Shown in pieces: positions 25,780 to 33,741 of a stretch of DNA of 64,000 nt. The DNA is taken from assembly GCA_004552305.1 (NCBI GenBank), contig SFOX01000025.1, positions 14,613-78,612 of the forward strand, written 5' to 3'. Below the pieces are notes generated by a model. It saw only the letters and a program-made list of their open reading frames with translations, was not told the DNA's origin and searched no databases. The translations under genes and the position numbers were made by a program. Positions within the stretch are counted from its first letter, which is position 1, and every line of letters begins with the position of its first letter. This DNA comes from Subdoligranulum variabile. GTDB lineage: Bacteria; Bacillota; Clostridia; Oscillospirales; Ruminococcaceae.

Positions 25780-25850
25780 GGGAACCGCCTCCTTTTAGAG
25801 TTATAGACAAGATGCCGGGTGACATCCATAGGCAAACCAGTATAGAATGA

Positions 25851-25859
25851 ATTATACCA
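25851..25859 (-). promoter_or_regulatory. Extended -10 promoter of the PBP1A gene
   Basis: Minus-strand TGG-TATAAT. No good -35 at 17 nt, consistent with an extended -10 promoter. The leader to the proposed start is about 65 nt. Confidence 0.6.
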
Positions 25860-25976
25860 CAAACCGACGGTAAAAGTACAGCCCGGAATGTAAAATTCAC
25901 AACTTTTTGAGTTTTTGCACATTTTTATGCCATACTAACGCCAAAGGTTTTCTGTTCTTGAAAAGGAGGGGCTTTG

Positions 25977-26276
25977 ATGCAAAAGAAATTTCGGCGCAGC
26001 TGGGTGGTTTTGCTTTTGCCGGTGTGTGCTGCCCTGCTGGCGGCGCTGCTGATGCTGCGGGCGGGGCGTGCGCAGCCCGCGGCGCCCCGGTATATGCTGC
26101 GGGACAACGGCGGACACCCGGCGCTGTACACCGCCGACGGCGCGGGACCCTTGGCGCAGTACGATGAAATTTACACCCGCCTTTTGCCGGAGAGCGATTA
26201 TTTGAATTTGCAGCAGGGCATTTTGCTGGCAGACGAGGCGGAGTTGCAGGCAAGGCTGGAGGATTTGGGGCTTTGA
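25977..26276 (+). CDS. Small single-pass membrane protein (BofC C-terminal-like)
   Basis: Protein of 99 residues, divergent from the PBP1A gene. Residues 1-9 are basic, ~10-30 hydrophobic (VVLLLPVCAALLAALLML), then an extracytoplasmic part with APRYMLRDNGGHPALYT and a C-terminal helix LLADEAELQARLEDLGL. The RDxxG-x-hA(hY/F)-then-LPExD-x-x-L-x-x-GI-x-hxDExxL pattern resembles the C-terminal domain of BofC-type small exported proteins in Firmicutes. Function in this lineage unknown. AAAGGAGGGG (about 25962-25970) supports the ATG rather than the TTG just before it. Confidence 0.7.
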   Translation: MQKKFRRSWVVLLLPVCAALLAALLMLRAGRAQPAAPRYMLRDNGGHPALYTADGAGPLAQYDEIYTRLLPESDYLNLQQGILLADEAELQARLEDLGL

Positions 26277-26287
26277 AGAGCAGAGTG

Positions 26288-26337
26288 GAGAGTTTAGAGT
26301 TTAGAGTTTAGATAAGGAGTGTCCGCTACGCGGACAC
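26288..26337 (+). repeat. Heptad tandem repeat plus terminator hairpin (family H, copy 1)
   Basis: Three 7-nt units GAGAGTT, TAGAGTT, TAGAGTT (26288-26308), then TAGATAAGG and the hairpin GTGTCCGC-TAC-GCGGACAC (26319-26337). Same design at 35105, 43664 and 53581. It ends the small membrane protein's transcript. Confidence 0.8.
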
Positions 26338-26345
26338 GTTTATTA

Positions 26346-26886
26346 ATAGGGGCGGCATACAATTTTATTATGTTTGCCCGTTTGGTTGTAGGGGCGAGCA
26401 TTGCTCGCCCGTGCGGTTTACCCGTTAGATTGCATTGTTGGGAAGATTGCACGGGCGGCATATATGCCGCCCCTACGGACTAACCCGTGATTTTTTGCGT
26501 AAACGTTATACCGCGGGCGGGGCATGCCCCGCCCCTACAAATTACCGAAAGGTAAGCATTTATCGACAGGACTCCCCTTTTCGGCAGATTTGTAGGGGAC
26601 GCATAGATGCGTCCCGTGCGGTTTACCCGTTAGATTGCATTGTTGGGAGGTTTGCACGGGCGGCATATATGCCGCCCCTACGGACTAACCCGTAATTTTC
26701 GCGTAAACGTTATACCACGGGCGGGGCATGCCCCGCCCCTACAAATTACCGAAAGGTAAGCAGTTATCGACAGGACGCCCCTTTTCGGCAGGTTTGTAGG
26801 GGACGCATAGATGCGTCCCGTGCGGTTTACCCGTTAGATTGCATTGTTGGGAAGATTGCACGGGCGGCATATATGCCGCCGTGAAT
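26346..26886. repeat. Tandem array of R1 palindromes, period about 204-205 nt
   Basis: GCGGTTTACCCGTTAGATTG starts at 26413, 26618 and 26822, giving about 2.4 copies of a ~205-nt unit. Each unit carries GGGCGGCATATATGCCGCCC, GGGCGGGGCATGCCCCGCCC and GGGACGCATAGATGCGTCCC palindromes. No gene on either strand. Units differ at only a few bases, so the duplication is recent. Confidence 0.9.
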
Positions 26887-27080
26887 TTTTCGGCGGAGCC
26901 GTAAGACGGGAGCGGGTGGGCGGGGCGTCAAAAAATGTGTCTTGACGATTTTTAGCCCCGCCCGTCCGCGACCTTCCGCTTTGGGGTTCCAAGGGGCGAG
27001 CAGCCCCTTGGCCGTGCCCCGCGCTTCGGAAGTAGCGGCGCCTTTCTTTGGTACTTTCTTTGGGCGTCCAAAGAAAGTAC
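26887..27080. repeat. 194-nt structured repeat, copy 1 (family R3)
   Basis: Near-identical to 43961-44153 at both ends. The middle differs in sequence, but both copies keep a strong hairpin there: CCAAGGGG/CCCCTTGG here. The right end is a perfect hairpin GTACTTTCTTTGG / CCAAAGAAAGTAC. No open frame is shared. Confidence 0.85.
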
Positions 27081-27105
27081 ACGTCCCTTTTCCGGGAGCA
27101 TCCGC

Positions 27106-27139
27106 AAAAAAAAGCAGCCGCCCTTTTCAGGGCAGCTGC
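27106..27139 (-). terminator. Terminator of the dnaK operon
   Basis: Minus strand GCAGCTGCCCT-GAAA-AGGGCGGCTGC followed by eight T residues, just after the dnaJ stop. Confidence 0.88.
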
Positions 27140-27152
27140 CTTGGCTGCTATT

Positions 27153-28319
27153 TTACGATGTAAACCGATCTCTCAGGTTTTTAAAGAAACCCTTGCGCTT
27201 TTCGTAGTTTTCGTCCTTGAGGGTATCCTCAAAGGCTTTCAGCGCGTCACGCTGGGCGCGGTTGAGCTTTTTGGGAATTTCAACCTCCACAATGACGTAC
27301 TGGTTGCCGCGTCCGCGCCCGTTCAGGTACTGGATGCCCTGCCCCGACAAACGGAACTTGGTGCCGCTCTGCGTACCTTCCGGGATGCGCTGGGCGACCT
27401 TGCCGTCCACTGTGGGAACCTCGATCTCTGCGCCGAGAACCGCCTGCGAATAGGTGATGGGTACACGGACATAGACATCGTAGCCGTCGCGCTCAAACAC
27501 GGGGTCGGTCTTGACGGTCACATGGACAATGACATCACCGGCGGGACCGCCGTTGGTGCCGGCATCGCCCTGACCGCGCAGCGCTACATTCTGGTCATCA
27601 TCAATACCCGCCGGGATCCTGACCTCCAGCGTTTTGCGTGCCGACGTTTTGCCGGTGCCGCGGCAGGTCTTGCAGGGGTTCTTGATGATGGTGCCGCGTC
27701 CGCCGCAGTGCGGGCAGGGCTGCTGGCTTTGCATTACGCCAAAGGGCGTGCGCTGCTGGGTCACAACATAGCCGCGTCCGCCGCACTCGGTGCAGGTTTC
27801 GGGGCTGCTGCCGGGCGTGCAGCCGTTGCCGCCGCAATCCGGGCAGCTTTGCTGACGGTTCAGCGTGACCTTTTTGGTGCAGCCGTGGGCGGCTTCCTCA
27901 AAGGTCAGAATGACGTTGGCCTGGATATCATGCCCCTTGCGCGGTGCGTTGGGGTTGGCACGGCTTGAACCGCCGAACCCGCCGAATCCGCCGCCGAACA
28001 AATCGCCGAAGATATCGCCCAGGTCCACGCCGCCTGCGCCAAAGCCGCCGAAGCCGCCGCCATAGCCGCCCTGACCTGCCCCGTAATTGGGATCGACCCC
28101 GGCAAAGCCGAACTGGTCATAGCGCTTGCGCTTGTCCGGGTTGGACAGGACGTCGTTTGCCTCGTTGACCTCTTTGAACTTTTCCTCGGCTTCTTTGTTG
28201 CCGGGATTCAGGTCGGGGTGGTACTTTTTGGCCAGCTTGCGGTAGGCGCTTTTGATCTCGGCATCCGTTGCGTTTTTGCCGATGCCCAGCACCTCGTAAT
28301 AATCACGTTTATCTGCCAT
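27153..28319 (-). CDS. dnaJ: Chaperone DnaJ
   Basis: Hsp40 co-chaperone stimulating DnaK, 388 residues. J domain with HPD (YHPDLNPG), Gly/Phe-rich region ~75-125 (GGYGGGFGGFGAGG), four zinc CxxCxGxG repeats (CPDCGGNG, CTECGGRG, CPHCGGRG, CKTCRGTG) and the substrate-binding C-terminal domain. Full-length type I DnaJ. Last gene of hrcA-grpE-dnaK-dnaJ; a GC-rich hairpin at about 28360-28390 separates it from dnaK and may trim or attenuate the mRNA. Confidence 0.97.
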   Translation of the reverse strand: MADKRDYYEVLGIGKNATDAEIKSAYRKLAKKYHPDLNPGNKEAEEKFKEVNEANDVLSNPDKRKRYDQFGFAGVDPNYGAGQGGYGGGFGGFGAGGVDLGDIFGDLFGGGFGGFGGSSRANPNAPRKGHDIQANVILTFEEAAHGCTKKVTLNRQQSCPDCGGNGCTPGSSPETCTECGGRGYVVTQQRTPFGVMQSQQPCPHCGGRGTIIKNPCKTCRGTGKTSARKTLEVRIPAGIDDDQNVALRGQGDAGTNGGPAGDVIVHVTVKTDPVFERDGYDVYVRVPITYSQAVLGAEIEVPTVDGKVAQRIPEGTQSGTKFRLSGQGIQYLNGRGRGNQYVIVEVEIPKKLNRAQRDALKAFEDTLKDENYEKRKGFFKNLRDRFTS

Positions 28320-28413
28320 AGAATCTATCCCCTCTGTTTTGGGCTTAAACCCTCAAGAGCCGCCGCCGGGGTTTGGGGTCCGGCGGCGGTCCTAGCGGGT
28401 TTATTCAGTTACA

Positions 28414-30249
28414 TTAGACTTCGTGGAAGTCGGCGTCAACGGCGCCGTCATTGCTGGGCTGGGCACCGGGCTGGGCACCGGGCTGCGCGCCGGGCTGTGC
28501 GCCCTGCTGTGCCTGTGCCGCCTGCTGGTAGACCTTCTCGCTGATGGCGTAGAAAGCCTTCTGCAGCTCATCCTGCTTTGCCTTGATGTCGTCGATGCTG
28601 CCGGACTTCAGGGCTTCCTTCAGGGCAGACAGCTTGGTTTCGACCTCGCTCTTTTCCTCGGCGGAAACCTTGTCGCCGAACTCACCCAGAGCCTTCTCGG
28701 TCTGGAACACCATCTGGTCGGCACCGTTGCGCACGTCGATCTCCTCGCGGCGCTTCTTGTCCTCGGCGGCATACTGCTCGGCGTCCTTGACAGCCTTATC
28801 GATGTCGTCCTTGCTCATATTGGTGGAAGCGGTGATGGTGATGCTCTGCTCCTTGCCGGTGCCGAGATCCTTGGCGCTTACATGGACAATGCCGTTGGCG
28901 TCGATATCAAAGGTAACTTCGATCTGAGGTACGCCGCGGGGTGCCGGGGCGATGCCGTCGAGGTGGAAGGTTCCCAGACTCTTGTTGTCCTTGGCAAACT
29001 CACGCTCGCCCTGCAGAACGTTGACCTCAACGCTGGGCTGGTTGTCCGCAGCGGTGGAGAACACCTGGCTCTTCTTGGTGGGGATGGTGGTGTTGCGGTC
29101 GATGATCTTGGTGCAGACGCCGCCCAAGGTCTCGATGCCGAGGCTCAGGGGGGTGACATCCAGCAGCAGCAGACCGGTCTTGTCGCCGTTCAGCACGCCG
29201 CCCTGAATGGCAGCACCGACAGCCACGCACTCATCGGGGTTGATGCCCTTGAACGGCTCGCAGCCCAGCTCCTTCTTGACCGCGTCATAGACAGCGGGGA
29301 TACGGGTGGAGCCGCCGACCATCAGGACCTTGGACAGATCAGAAGCCTTCAAGCCGGCATCCGACAAAGCCTTGCGGACGGGGGTCATGGTGCGCTCGAC
29401 CAGATCGGCGGTCAGCTCGTTGAACTTGGCGCGGGTCAGCGTCATATCCAAGTGCTTGGGACCGGTGGCGTCGGCGGTGATAAAGGGCAGGTTGATGTTG
29501 GTGGTGGTGGCGCTGGACAGCTCGATCTTTGCCTTCTCGGCAGCTTCCTTCAGGCGCTGGGCAGCCATCTTGTCCTGACGCAGGTCGATGTTGTTCTCGC
29601 GCTTGAAGTCCTCAGCCATCCAGTCGATGATGCGCTGGTCGAAGTCATCGCCGCCCAGACGGGTATCGCCGTTGGTGGCAAGAACCTCGGTGACACCGTC
29701 GCCCATCTCAATGATGGACACATCGAAGGTGCCGCCGCCCAGGTCGTAGACCATGATCTTCTGGTCGGTTTCCTTATCCACACCGTAAGCCAGAGCGGCA
29801 GCGGTGGGTTCGTTGATGATACGCTTGACGTTCAAGCCGGCGATGGTGCCTGCGTTCTTGGTTGCCTGACGCTGGCTGTCGTTAAAGTAAGCGGGAACGG
29901 TGATGACCGCCTCGGTAACAGGCTCGCCCAGATAAGCCTCGGCGTCAGCCTTCAGCTTGGACAGGATCATAGCGCTGATTTCCTCAGGGGTGTACTCCTT
30001 GCCGCCGGCGTGAACCTTGGTGGCGGTGCCCATCTCACGCTTGATGGAGGAGATGGTGTTTTCGGGGTTGGTGATCGCCTGACGCTTTGCGACCTGACCG
30101 ACCAGACGCTCGCCGGTCTTGGTGAAGCCGACAACGGACGGGGTGGTGCGGGCGCCTTCGGCGTTCGCGATGACTACGGGGTCGCCGCCTTCCATAACGG
30201 CGACACAGCTATTGGTGGTGCCAAGGTCAATACCAATGATTTTGCTCAT
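28414..30249 (-). CDS. dnaK: Chaperone DnaK (Hsp70)
   Basis: ATP-dependent chaperone, 611 residues. Signatures IGIDLGTTNSCVAVMEGG, VYDLGGGTFDVSI and VLMVGGSTRIPAV. The C-terminal tail carries four tandem GAQP units before the acidic end. Third gene of the CIRCE-controlled operon. A weak hairpin lies in the 86-nt gap after grpE. Confidence 0.98.
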   Translation of the reverse strand: MSKIIGIDLGTTNSCVAVMEGGDPVVIANAEGARTTPSVVGFTKTGERLVGQVAKRQAITNPENTISSIKREMGTATKVHAGGKEYTPEEISAMILSKLKADAEAYLGEPVTEAVITVPAYFNDSQRQATKNAGTIAGLNVKRIINEPTAAALAYGVDKETDQKIMVYDLGGGTFDVSIIEMGDGVTEVLATNGDTRLGGDDFDQRIIDWMAEDFKRENNIDLRQDKMAAQRLKEAAEKAKIELSSATTTNINLPFITADATGPKHLDMTLTRAKFNELTADLVERTMTPVRKALSDAGLKASDLSKVLMVGGSTRIPAVYDAVKKELGCEPFKGINPDECVAVGAAIQGGVLNGDKTGLLLLDVTPLSLGIETLGGVCTKIIDRNTTIPTKKSQVFSTAADNQPSVEVNVLQGEREFAKDNKSLGTFHLDGIAPAPRGVPQIEVTFDIDANGIVHVSAKDLGTGKEQSITITASTNMSKDDIDKAVKDAEQYAAEDKKRREEIDVRNGADQMVFQTEKALGEFGDKVSAEEKSEVETKLSALKEALKSGSIDDIKAKQDELQKAFYAISEKVYQQAAQAQQGAQPGAQPGAQPGAQPSNDGAVDADFHEV

Positions 30250-30335
30250 ACTATAAAACTCCCTTCAAATTCGCTTTGAAAACGGTAGATATTTTTTACA
30301 ATGTATCTGAACGGGTCATACGACCCGGTCATGCT

Positions 30336-30932
30336 TTATTCTGCCACTACCACGGTGGCATGGCGGATGATCTTATCGCCGATCTTGTAGCCCTTCTGGA
30401 AAACCTGCACCACGGTGCCGCTTTCCTGCCCGTCCTGCGGCGGGACCTGCTGCACGGCGTTCATCAGGTTGGGGTCAAAGGGCTGATCCTGCGCTTCGAT
30501 CTCGGTGATGTTGAGCTTTTCCAAAGCCTGCCCGGCCTTGTCCAGCGTCATCATCACGCCCTTTTTGTAGTTGTCGTCGGTACAGGCGGCGTTGGCTGCC
30601 ATATCCAGCGTGTCGAGGATCCCCAAAATCTGCGTTACCGCGTGGGAAACACCGTCGTTGAATTTCTGGTCTGCCTCGCGCTGGCTGCGCTTGCGGTAGT
30701 TGTCATACTCGGCGGCGGTGCGCAGCAGCTGACTCTTCAGGTCGTCCGCCTTTTTCTCGGCGGCGTCCAGCTTAGCTTCCAGCACAGCCGTTTCGTGCCG
30801 CTTCTTCTCGTGCTTAGGCGCCTTTTCGGGGGCGGGGGCTTCTGCTTCGGTCTTGGCTTCGGTGTTGGCTTCCGTCTTGACCTCGGCAGTTTCCGGCTCC
30901 TGCGCGGCGTTCTTTTTTTCTTCTTGACTCAT
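30336..30932 (-). CDS. grpE: Nucleotide exchange factor GrpE
   Basis: Releases ADP from DnaK, 198 residues. A long charged N-terminus (Glu/Lys/Ala/Thr-rich, residues 1-50) precedes the coiled coil and the GrpE head; YDNYRKRSQREAD and the C-terminal GYKIGDKIIRHATVVVAE are family marks. Sits 20 nt after hrcA. Confidence 0.95.
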   Translation of the reverse strand: MSQEEKKNAAQEPETAEVKTEANTEAKTEAEAPAPEKAPKHEKKRHETAVLEAKLDAAEKKADDLKSQLLRTAAEYDNYRKRSQREADQKFNDGVSHAVTQILGILDTLDMAANAACTDDNYKKGVMMTLDKAGQALEKLNITEIEAQDQPFDPNLMNAVQQVPPQDGQESGTVVQVFQKGYKIGDKIIRHATVVVAE

Positions 30933-30952
30933 TGCGGGTCCTCCTTAACCTG

Positions 30953-31966
30953 TTATAGCCCCTGCCCTGCCATACTCTGCCCCAGCTTAGCGGCAAAGTA
31001 GTCAAGGATCGGCAGCAGGCGTTGATATTCCATACGGGTCGAACCGATCAGCGCCACCGAGCCGGTCAGACCGCCGCCCGCCAGATAGCGCTTGCTTACA
31101 ATGCAGGCACCCGGCATGGGCGGCTCCAAGTCGCTGCCCAAGGTGGCGGTGATCTTGCCGCCCTCGGAGCGGATCAGCTCGGACGCAGACTCGTTGTCGG
31201 AAAATATCTCCAGCAGCGCGCCGAGGTTTTGGCGAACCTCCGGCATTTTTGCCAGATACTGCGCACCCTCTAAGTAGGCTTGGCTGCTGGTGGTGACCAG
31301 CGCCTGCGCTGCCATAACCACGGGTGCCAGCCGCTGCCCGGCTGCCAGCACCATGCTGGCGGTCAGCATCGGGCTGAGGTCCTGCGGTGCCACAAAGGTA
31401 AGACCGCGGTTTAAAAGCTGCGCCAGACTGGCGGCATCATCGCGGGAAAGCCCGGTGTCCACCCGCGCCACGCGGGTACGCACACCGCCGGCACTGGTGA
31501 CTGCCAGCACGGCGGCGGAGTAGCGCCCCACCTGCACGACCTCAAAGTGGGCAATGCATAGGTCCGGCGCCTGCGGCGTGGTGGCGGCTGCGGCGCAGCC
31601 GGTCAAATCTGCCAGGCTGCGGGCGGCGGCGGGAACGAGCTTTTCCGGCTCGGCGTCCATATCGGCAAACAGCGCGTCGATGTGGCGGCGATCCGCTTCA
31701 TTTAAAGGGGTGGTGTCGGGCGCTTCGATCAGGTGGTCCAGATAGTAGCGATACCCCTGTGTGCTGGGTACCCGCCCGGCGCTGGTGTGGGGCTGCTCCA
31801 GCAGACCCAGCTTGGTCAGCGCCGCCATCTCGTTGCGCAGTGTCGCGCTGGACAGTGCCATATCAAAGTAGCTTGCCAAAAGACCGGAGCCTACCGGCTC
31901 GCCCTCGTTGGCATACAGGGCAACAATGGCTTCTAATATACGCTGCTTGCGTGCATCCATTGCCAA
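30953..31966 (-). CDS. hrcA: Heat-inducible repressor HrcA
   Basis: Represses class I heat-shock genes by binding CIRCE; needs GroEL for activity. N-terminal winged helix (KQRILEAIVALYANEGEPVGS, then LSSATLRNEMAALTKLGLLEQPHTSAGRVPS) and a C-terminal GAF-like domain. An ATG at 31975 directly abuts the AGGAG, so it is too close to be used; the TTG at 31966, nine bases from that site, is preferred (337 residues). First gene of the operon, directly behind CIRCE. Confidence 0.95.
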   Translation of the reverse strand: MAMDARKQRILEAIVALYANEGEPVGSGLLASYFDMALSSATLRNEMAALTKLGLLEQPHTSAGRVPSTQGYRYYLDHLIEAPDTTPLNEADRRHIDALFADMDAEPEKLVPAAARSLADLTGCAAAATTPQAPDLCIAHFEVVQVGRYSAAVLAVTSAGGVRTRVARVDTGLSRDDAASLAQLLNRGLTFVAPQDLSPMLTASMVLAAGQRLAPVVMAAQALVTTSSQAYLEGAQYLAKMPEVRQNLGALLEIFSDNESASELIRSEGGKITATLGSDLEPPMPGACIVSKRYLAGGGLTGSVALIGSTRMEYQRLLPILDYFAAKLGQSMAGQGL

Positions 31967-32002
31967 CCTGCTCATCTCCTTTTGCTGTGTGTCACTGTTT
32001 GC

Positions 32003-32029
32003 TTAGCACTCTTTATCTCTGAGTGCTAA
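32003..32029. promoter_or_regulatory. CIRCE operator
   Basis: TTAGCACTC-N9-GAGTGCTAA, a perfect match to the HrcA-binding element, located between the promoter and hrcA. Confidence 0.98.
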
Positions 32030-32033
32030 GTTT

Positions 32034-32061
32034 ATTATATGCCCATTTTTCAAATAGTCAA
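32034..32061 (-). promoter_or_regulatory. Promoter of hrcA-grpE-dnaK-dnaJ
   Basis: Minus strand TTGACT (32056-32061), 16-nt spacer, TATAAT (32034-32039); CIRCE follows immediately, so bound HrcA blocks transcription. Confidence 0.88.
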
Positions 32062-32204
32062 GAGGTTTTTCCAAAGATTTTTCAAGTTTAACAGTTTCGT
32101 CACAAACGGTCGTTCCCGGCACGGTTGACTTTGCGGGAAAAGGGGTCGTATACTTATATAGAAAGCCTGTCCGCAAACGCAATGGGAAGGTTGCGAACTT
32201 CCGG

Positions 32205-32400
32205 CGGGTTTGTAGGGGCGGGGCGTGCCCCGCCCCTACAAAGGTCAATTGCGAACTATTGGCAGGTTTGTAGGGAACGGTCTTGACCGTTCCGTGCAGC
32301 CTAGCCGATAGCGTGATATATCGGGAAATAGCGCGCCGTTCGGCGCGATTTTATGCGCTGCGCGCAGCCAGCGGTACGGCGCGGTCAAGACACGCGCCCT
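32205..32400. repeat. R1 palindromes and R6 repeat, copy 1
   Basis: A GTAGGGGCGGGGCGTGCCCCGCCCCTAC-type palindrome, then from 32262 a 110-nt block (GAACGGTCTTGACCGTTC core, CTAGCCGATAG, CGCTGCGCGCAGCCAGC) repeated at 53679-53790. This block and the adjacent 75 nt hold no gene. Confidence 0.8.
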
Positions 32401-32474
32401 ACATTACTACCCGAAAAAGGGATTTTTAACAATTCGACTTATACGGGGTCATTCTGCCCCGCACAGCGGGGCTG

Positions 32475-33020
32475 CTATTCCAGACATTTTGCCAAGAACG
32501 CTGCCGCCGTGCTGATGGCTGCCGCCGCCTCCGGTGCAGCGGGCGGTGCCTTTTCGCTGCCCGGCAGCAGCACCCCGCCCTCGACATCGCCCCGCACCAC
32601 AATGGGCGCGGCGCACAAAATGCGGCGGTCCGCGCGCTCGCACAGCCGCAGGTCGGCGCTCTCCGCGCGCGCCCGATAGACACGCCGCGCCGCCAGCAGA
32701 TGCTCGACCTCCGGCGAAACCGCACACCCTACCAGCGCCGACACCTCGCTTTTGGGCAGCCCCGCCGCCGCGATGATGCTGCCCCGGTCACAGACCACGA
32801 CCGCGCAGCCCAGACTTTTTGCCAGCACGGCGGCGTAATCCCCCGCCAACTGCCCCAGCCCGCCCAGCGGCGAATACTTTTTAAATACGACCTCGCCATC
32901 GGCGGCGGCAAAAATTTCCAGCGCGTCACCTTCACGGATGTGCTGCGTTTTCCGTATCTCCTTGGGGATGACAATGCGTCCCAAATCGTCGATGCGACGT
33001 ACAATTCCTGTGGATTTCAT
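32475..33020 (-). CDS. AbrB-type regulator with GAF domain (SpoVT-like)
   Basis: DNA-binding protein of 181 residues. Residues 1-48 are the AbrB swapped-hairpin fold (TGIVRRIDDLGRIVIPKEIRK, REGDALEIF), nearly a textbook SpoVT N-terminus; ~60-178 resemble the SpoVT GAF domain (SLGCAVVVCDRGSIIAAAGLPKS). SpoVT controls late forespore genes in spore formers and is kept in several non-sporulating relatives. No other sporulation gene is certain in this window, so its regulon here is open. Monocistronic. Confidence 0.9.
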   Translation of the reverse strand: MKSTGIVRRIDDLGRIVIPKEIRKTQHIREGDALEIFAAADGEVVFKKYSPLGGLGQLAGDYAAVLAKSLGCAVVVCDRGSIIAAAGLPKSEVSALVGCAVSPEVEHLLAARRVYRARAESADLRLCERADRRILCAAPIVVRGDVEGGVLLPGSEKAPPAAPEAAAAISTAAAFLAKCLE

Positions 33021-33093
33021 AGCAATTCCCCTTCCCTTTTGTTTATGGTAGTATTTGTAAATCTTGCCTTTTTATACCGGAAAGGAGCGCCCT

Positions 33094-33564
33094 ATGCTGC
33101 AAACCACCCTCTGCTATTTGGAAAAAGACGGCTGCTATCTGATGCTGCACCGCATAAAAAAGAAGAAGGACGTCAACCACGACAAATGGGTGGGCGTCGG
33201 CGGCAAGTTTGAGCCGGGCGAGGACGCCCTTGCCTGCGTGCTGCGCGAAACGCGCGAGGAAACCGGCTTCACCCTGCAAAACCCGGCGTACCGGGGCATC
33301 GTGGATTTTTACGCCCCGCCGTGGCCCAGCGAGCGGATGCACCTGTTTACCTGCACCGATTTTTGCGGCGAGCTGATCGACTGCAACGAAGGCGCGCTGG
33401 AATGGGTACCCAAGGCGGATGTGCTGCAGCTGCCCATCTGGCAGGGGGACAAGCTGTTTTTTCAATTATTAAACGATAATGCGCCGTTTTTTCATTTAGA
33501 GCTGTACTATGACGGCGACACGCTGACCCGCGCCGTGCTGGACAGTACGGAACTGCCGTTGTAA
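33094..33564 (+). CDS. Nudix hydrolase (8-oxo-dGTP diphosphatase type)
   Basis: Hydrolase of 156 residues. The Nudix box is complete: GGKFEPGEDALACVLRETREETGF (only its ends are needed: GGKFEPGE and RETREETGF). Length and the HDKWVGVGGKFE start of the box match MutT/NudA-like enzymes of Firmicutes that clean oxidised nucleotides. AAAGGAG at 33081-33087 sets the ATG at 33094. Divergent from the SpoVT-like gene. Exact substrate is inference. Confidence 0.88.
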   Translation: MLQTTLCYLEKDGCYLMLHRIKKKKDVNHDKWVGVGGKFEPGEDALACVLRETREETGFTLQNPAYRGIVDFYAPPWPSERMHLFTCTDFCGELIDCNEGALEWVPKADVLQLPIWQGDKLFFQLLNDNAPFFHLELYYDGDTLTRAVLDSTELPL

Positions 33565-33632
33565 AATAGGATTGCATTTTCGCGCCGCAACGCATCTTTT
33601 TTGCGCTATTTTCTGTTTTTGAAACTTTCCCC

Positions 33633-33703
33633 TTTTCAACTGTCGAAAACCGTGGTATAATGGCACCCAGTGTGTCAAGGCTCTGTTGAGCCACCTGTGA
33701 CAC
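33633..33703 (+). promoter_or_regulatory. Promoter and palindromic leader of the DAACS carrier
   Basis: TTTTCA (33633-33638), 17-nt spacer, extended -10 TGG-TATAAT (33656-33661). Just downstream GTGTCA (33672) and TGACAC (33698) flank an inner GGCTC-TGTT-GAGCC stem: a likely operator or leader hairpin. Confidence 0.65.
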
Positions 33704-33741
33704 AAAACAGTAAAATTGAATCATTTTCGGGGTGGTACAAG

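Noticed and set aside
26346..26886. Possible CRISPR array because of direct repeats
   Set aside because: The period is ~205 nt, the units are palindromic throughout and nearly identical, with no short unique spacers and no cas genes.
28360..28390. Hairpin between dnaK and dnaJ as a full terminator
   Set aside because: GC-rich stem without a T-run; more likely an intercistronic stability or attenuation hairpin.
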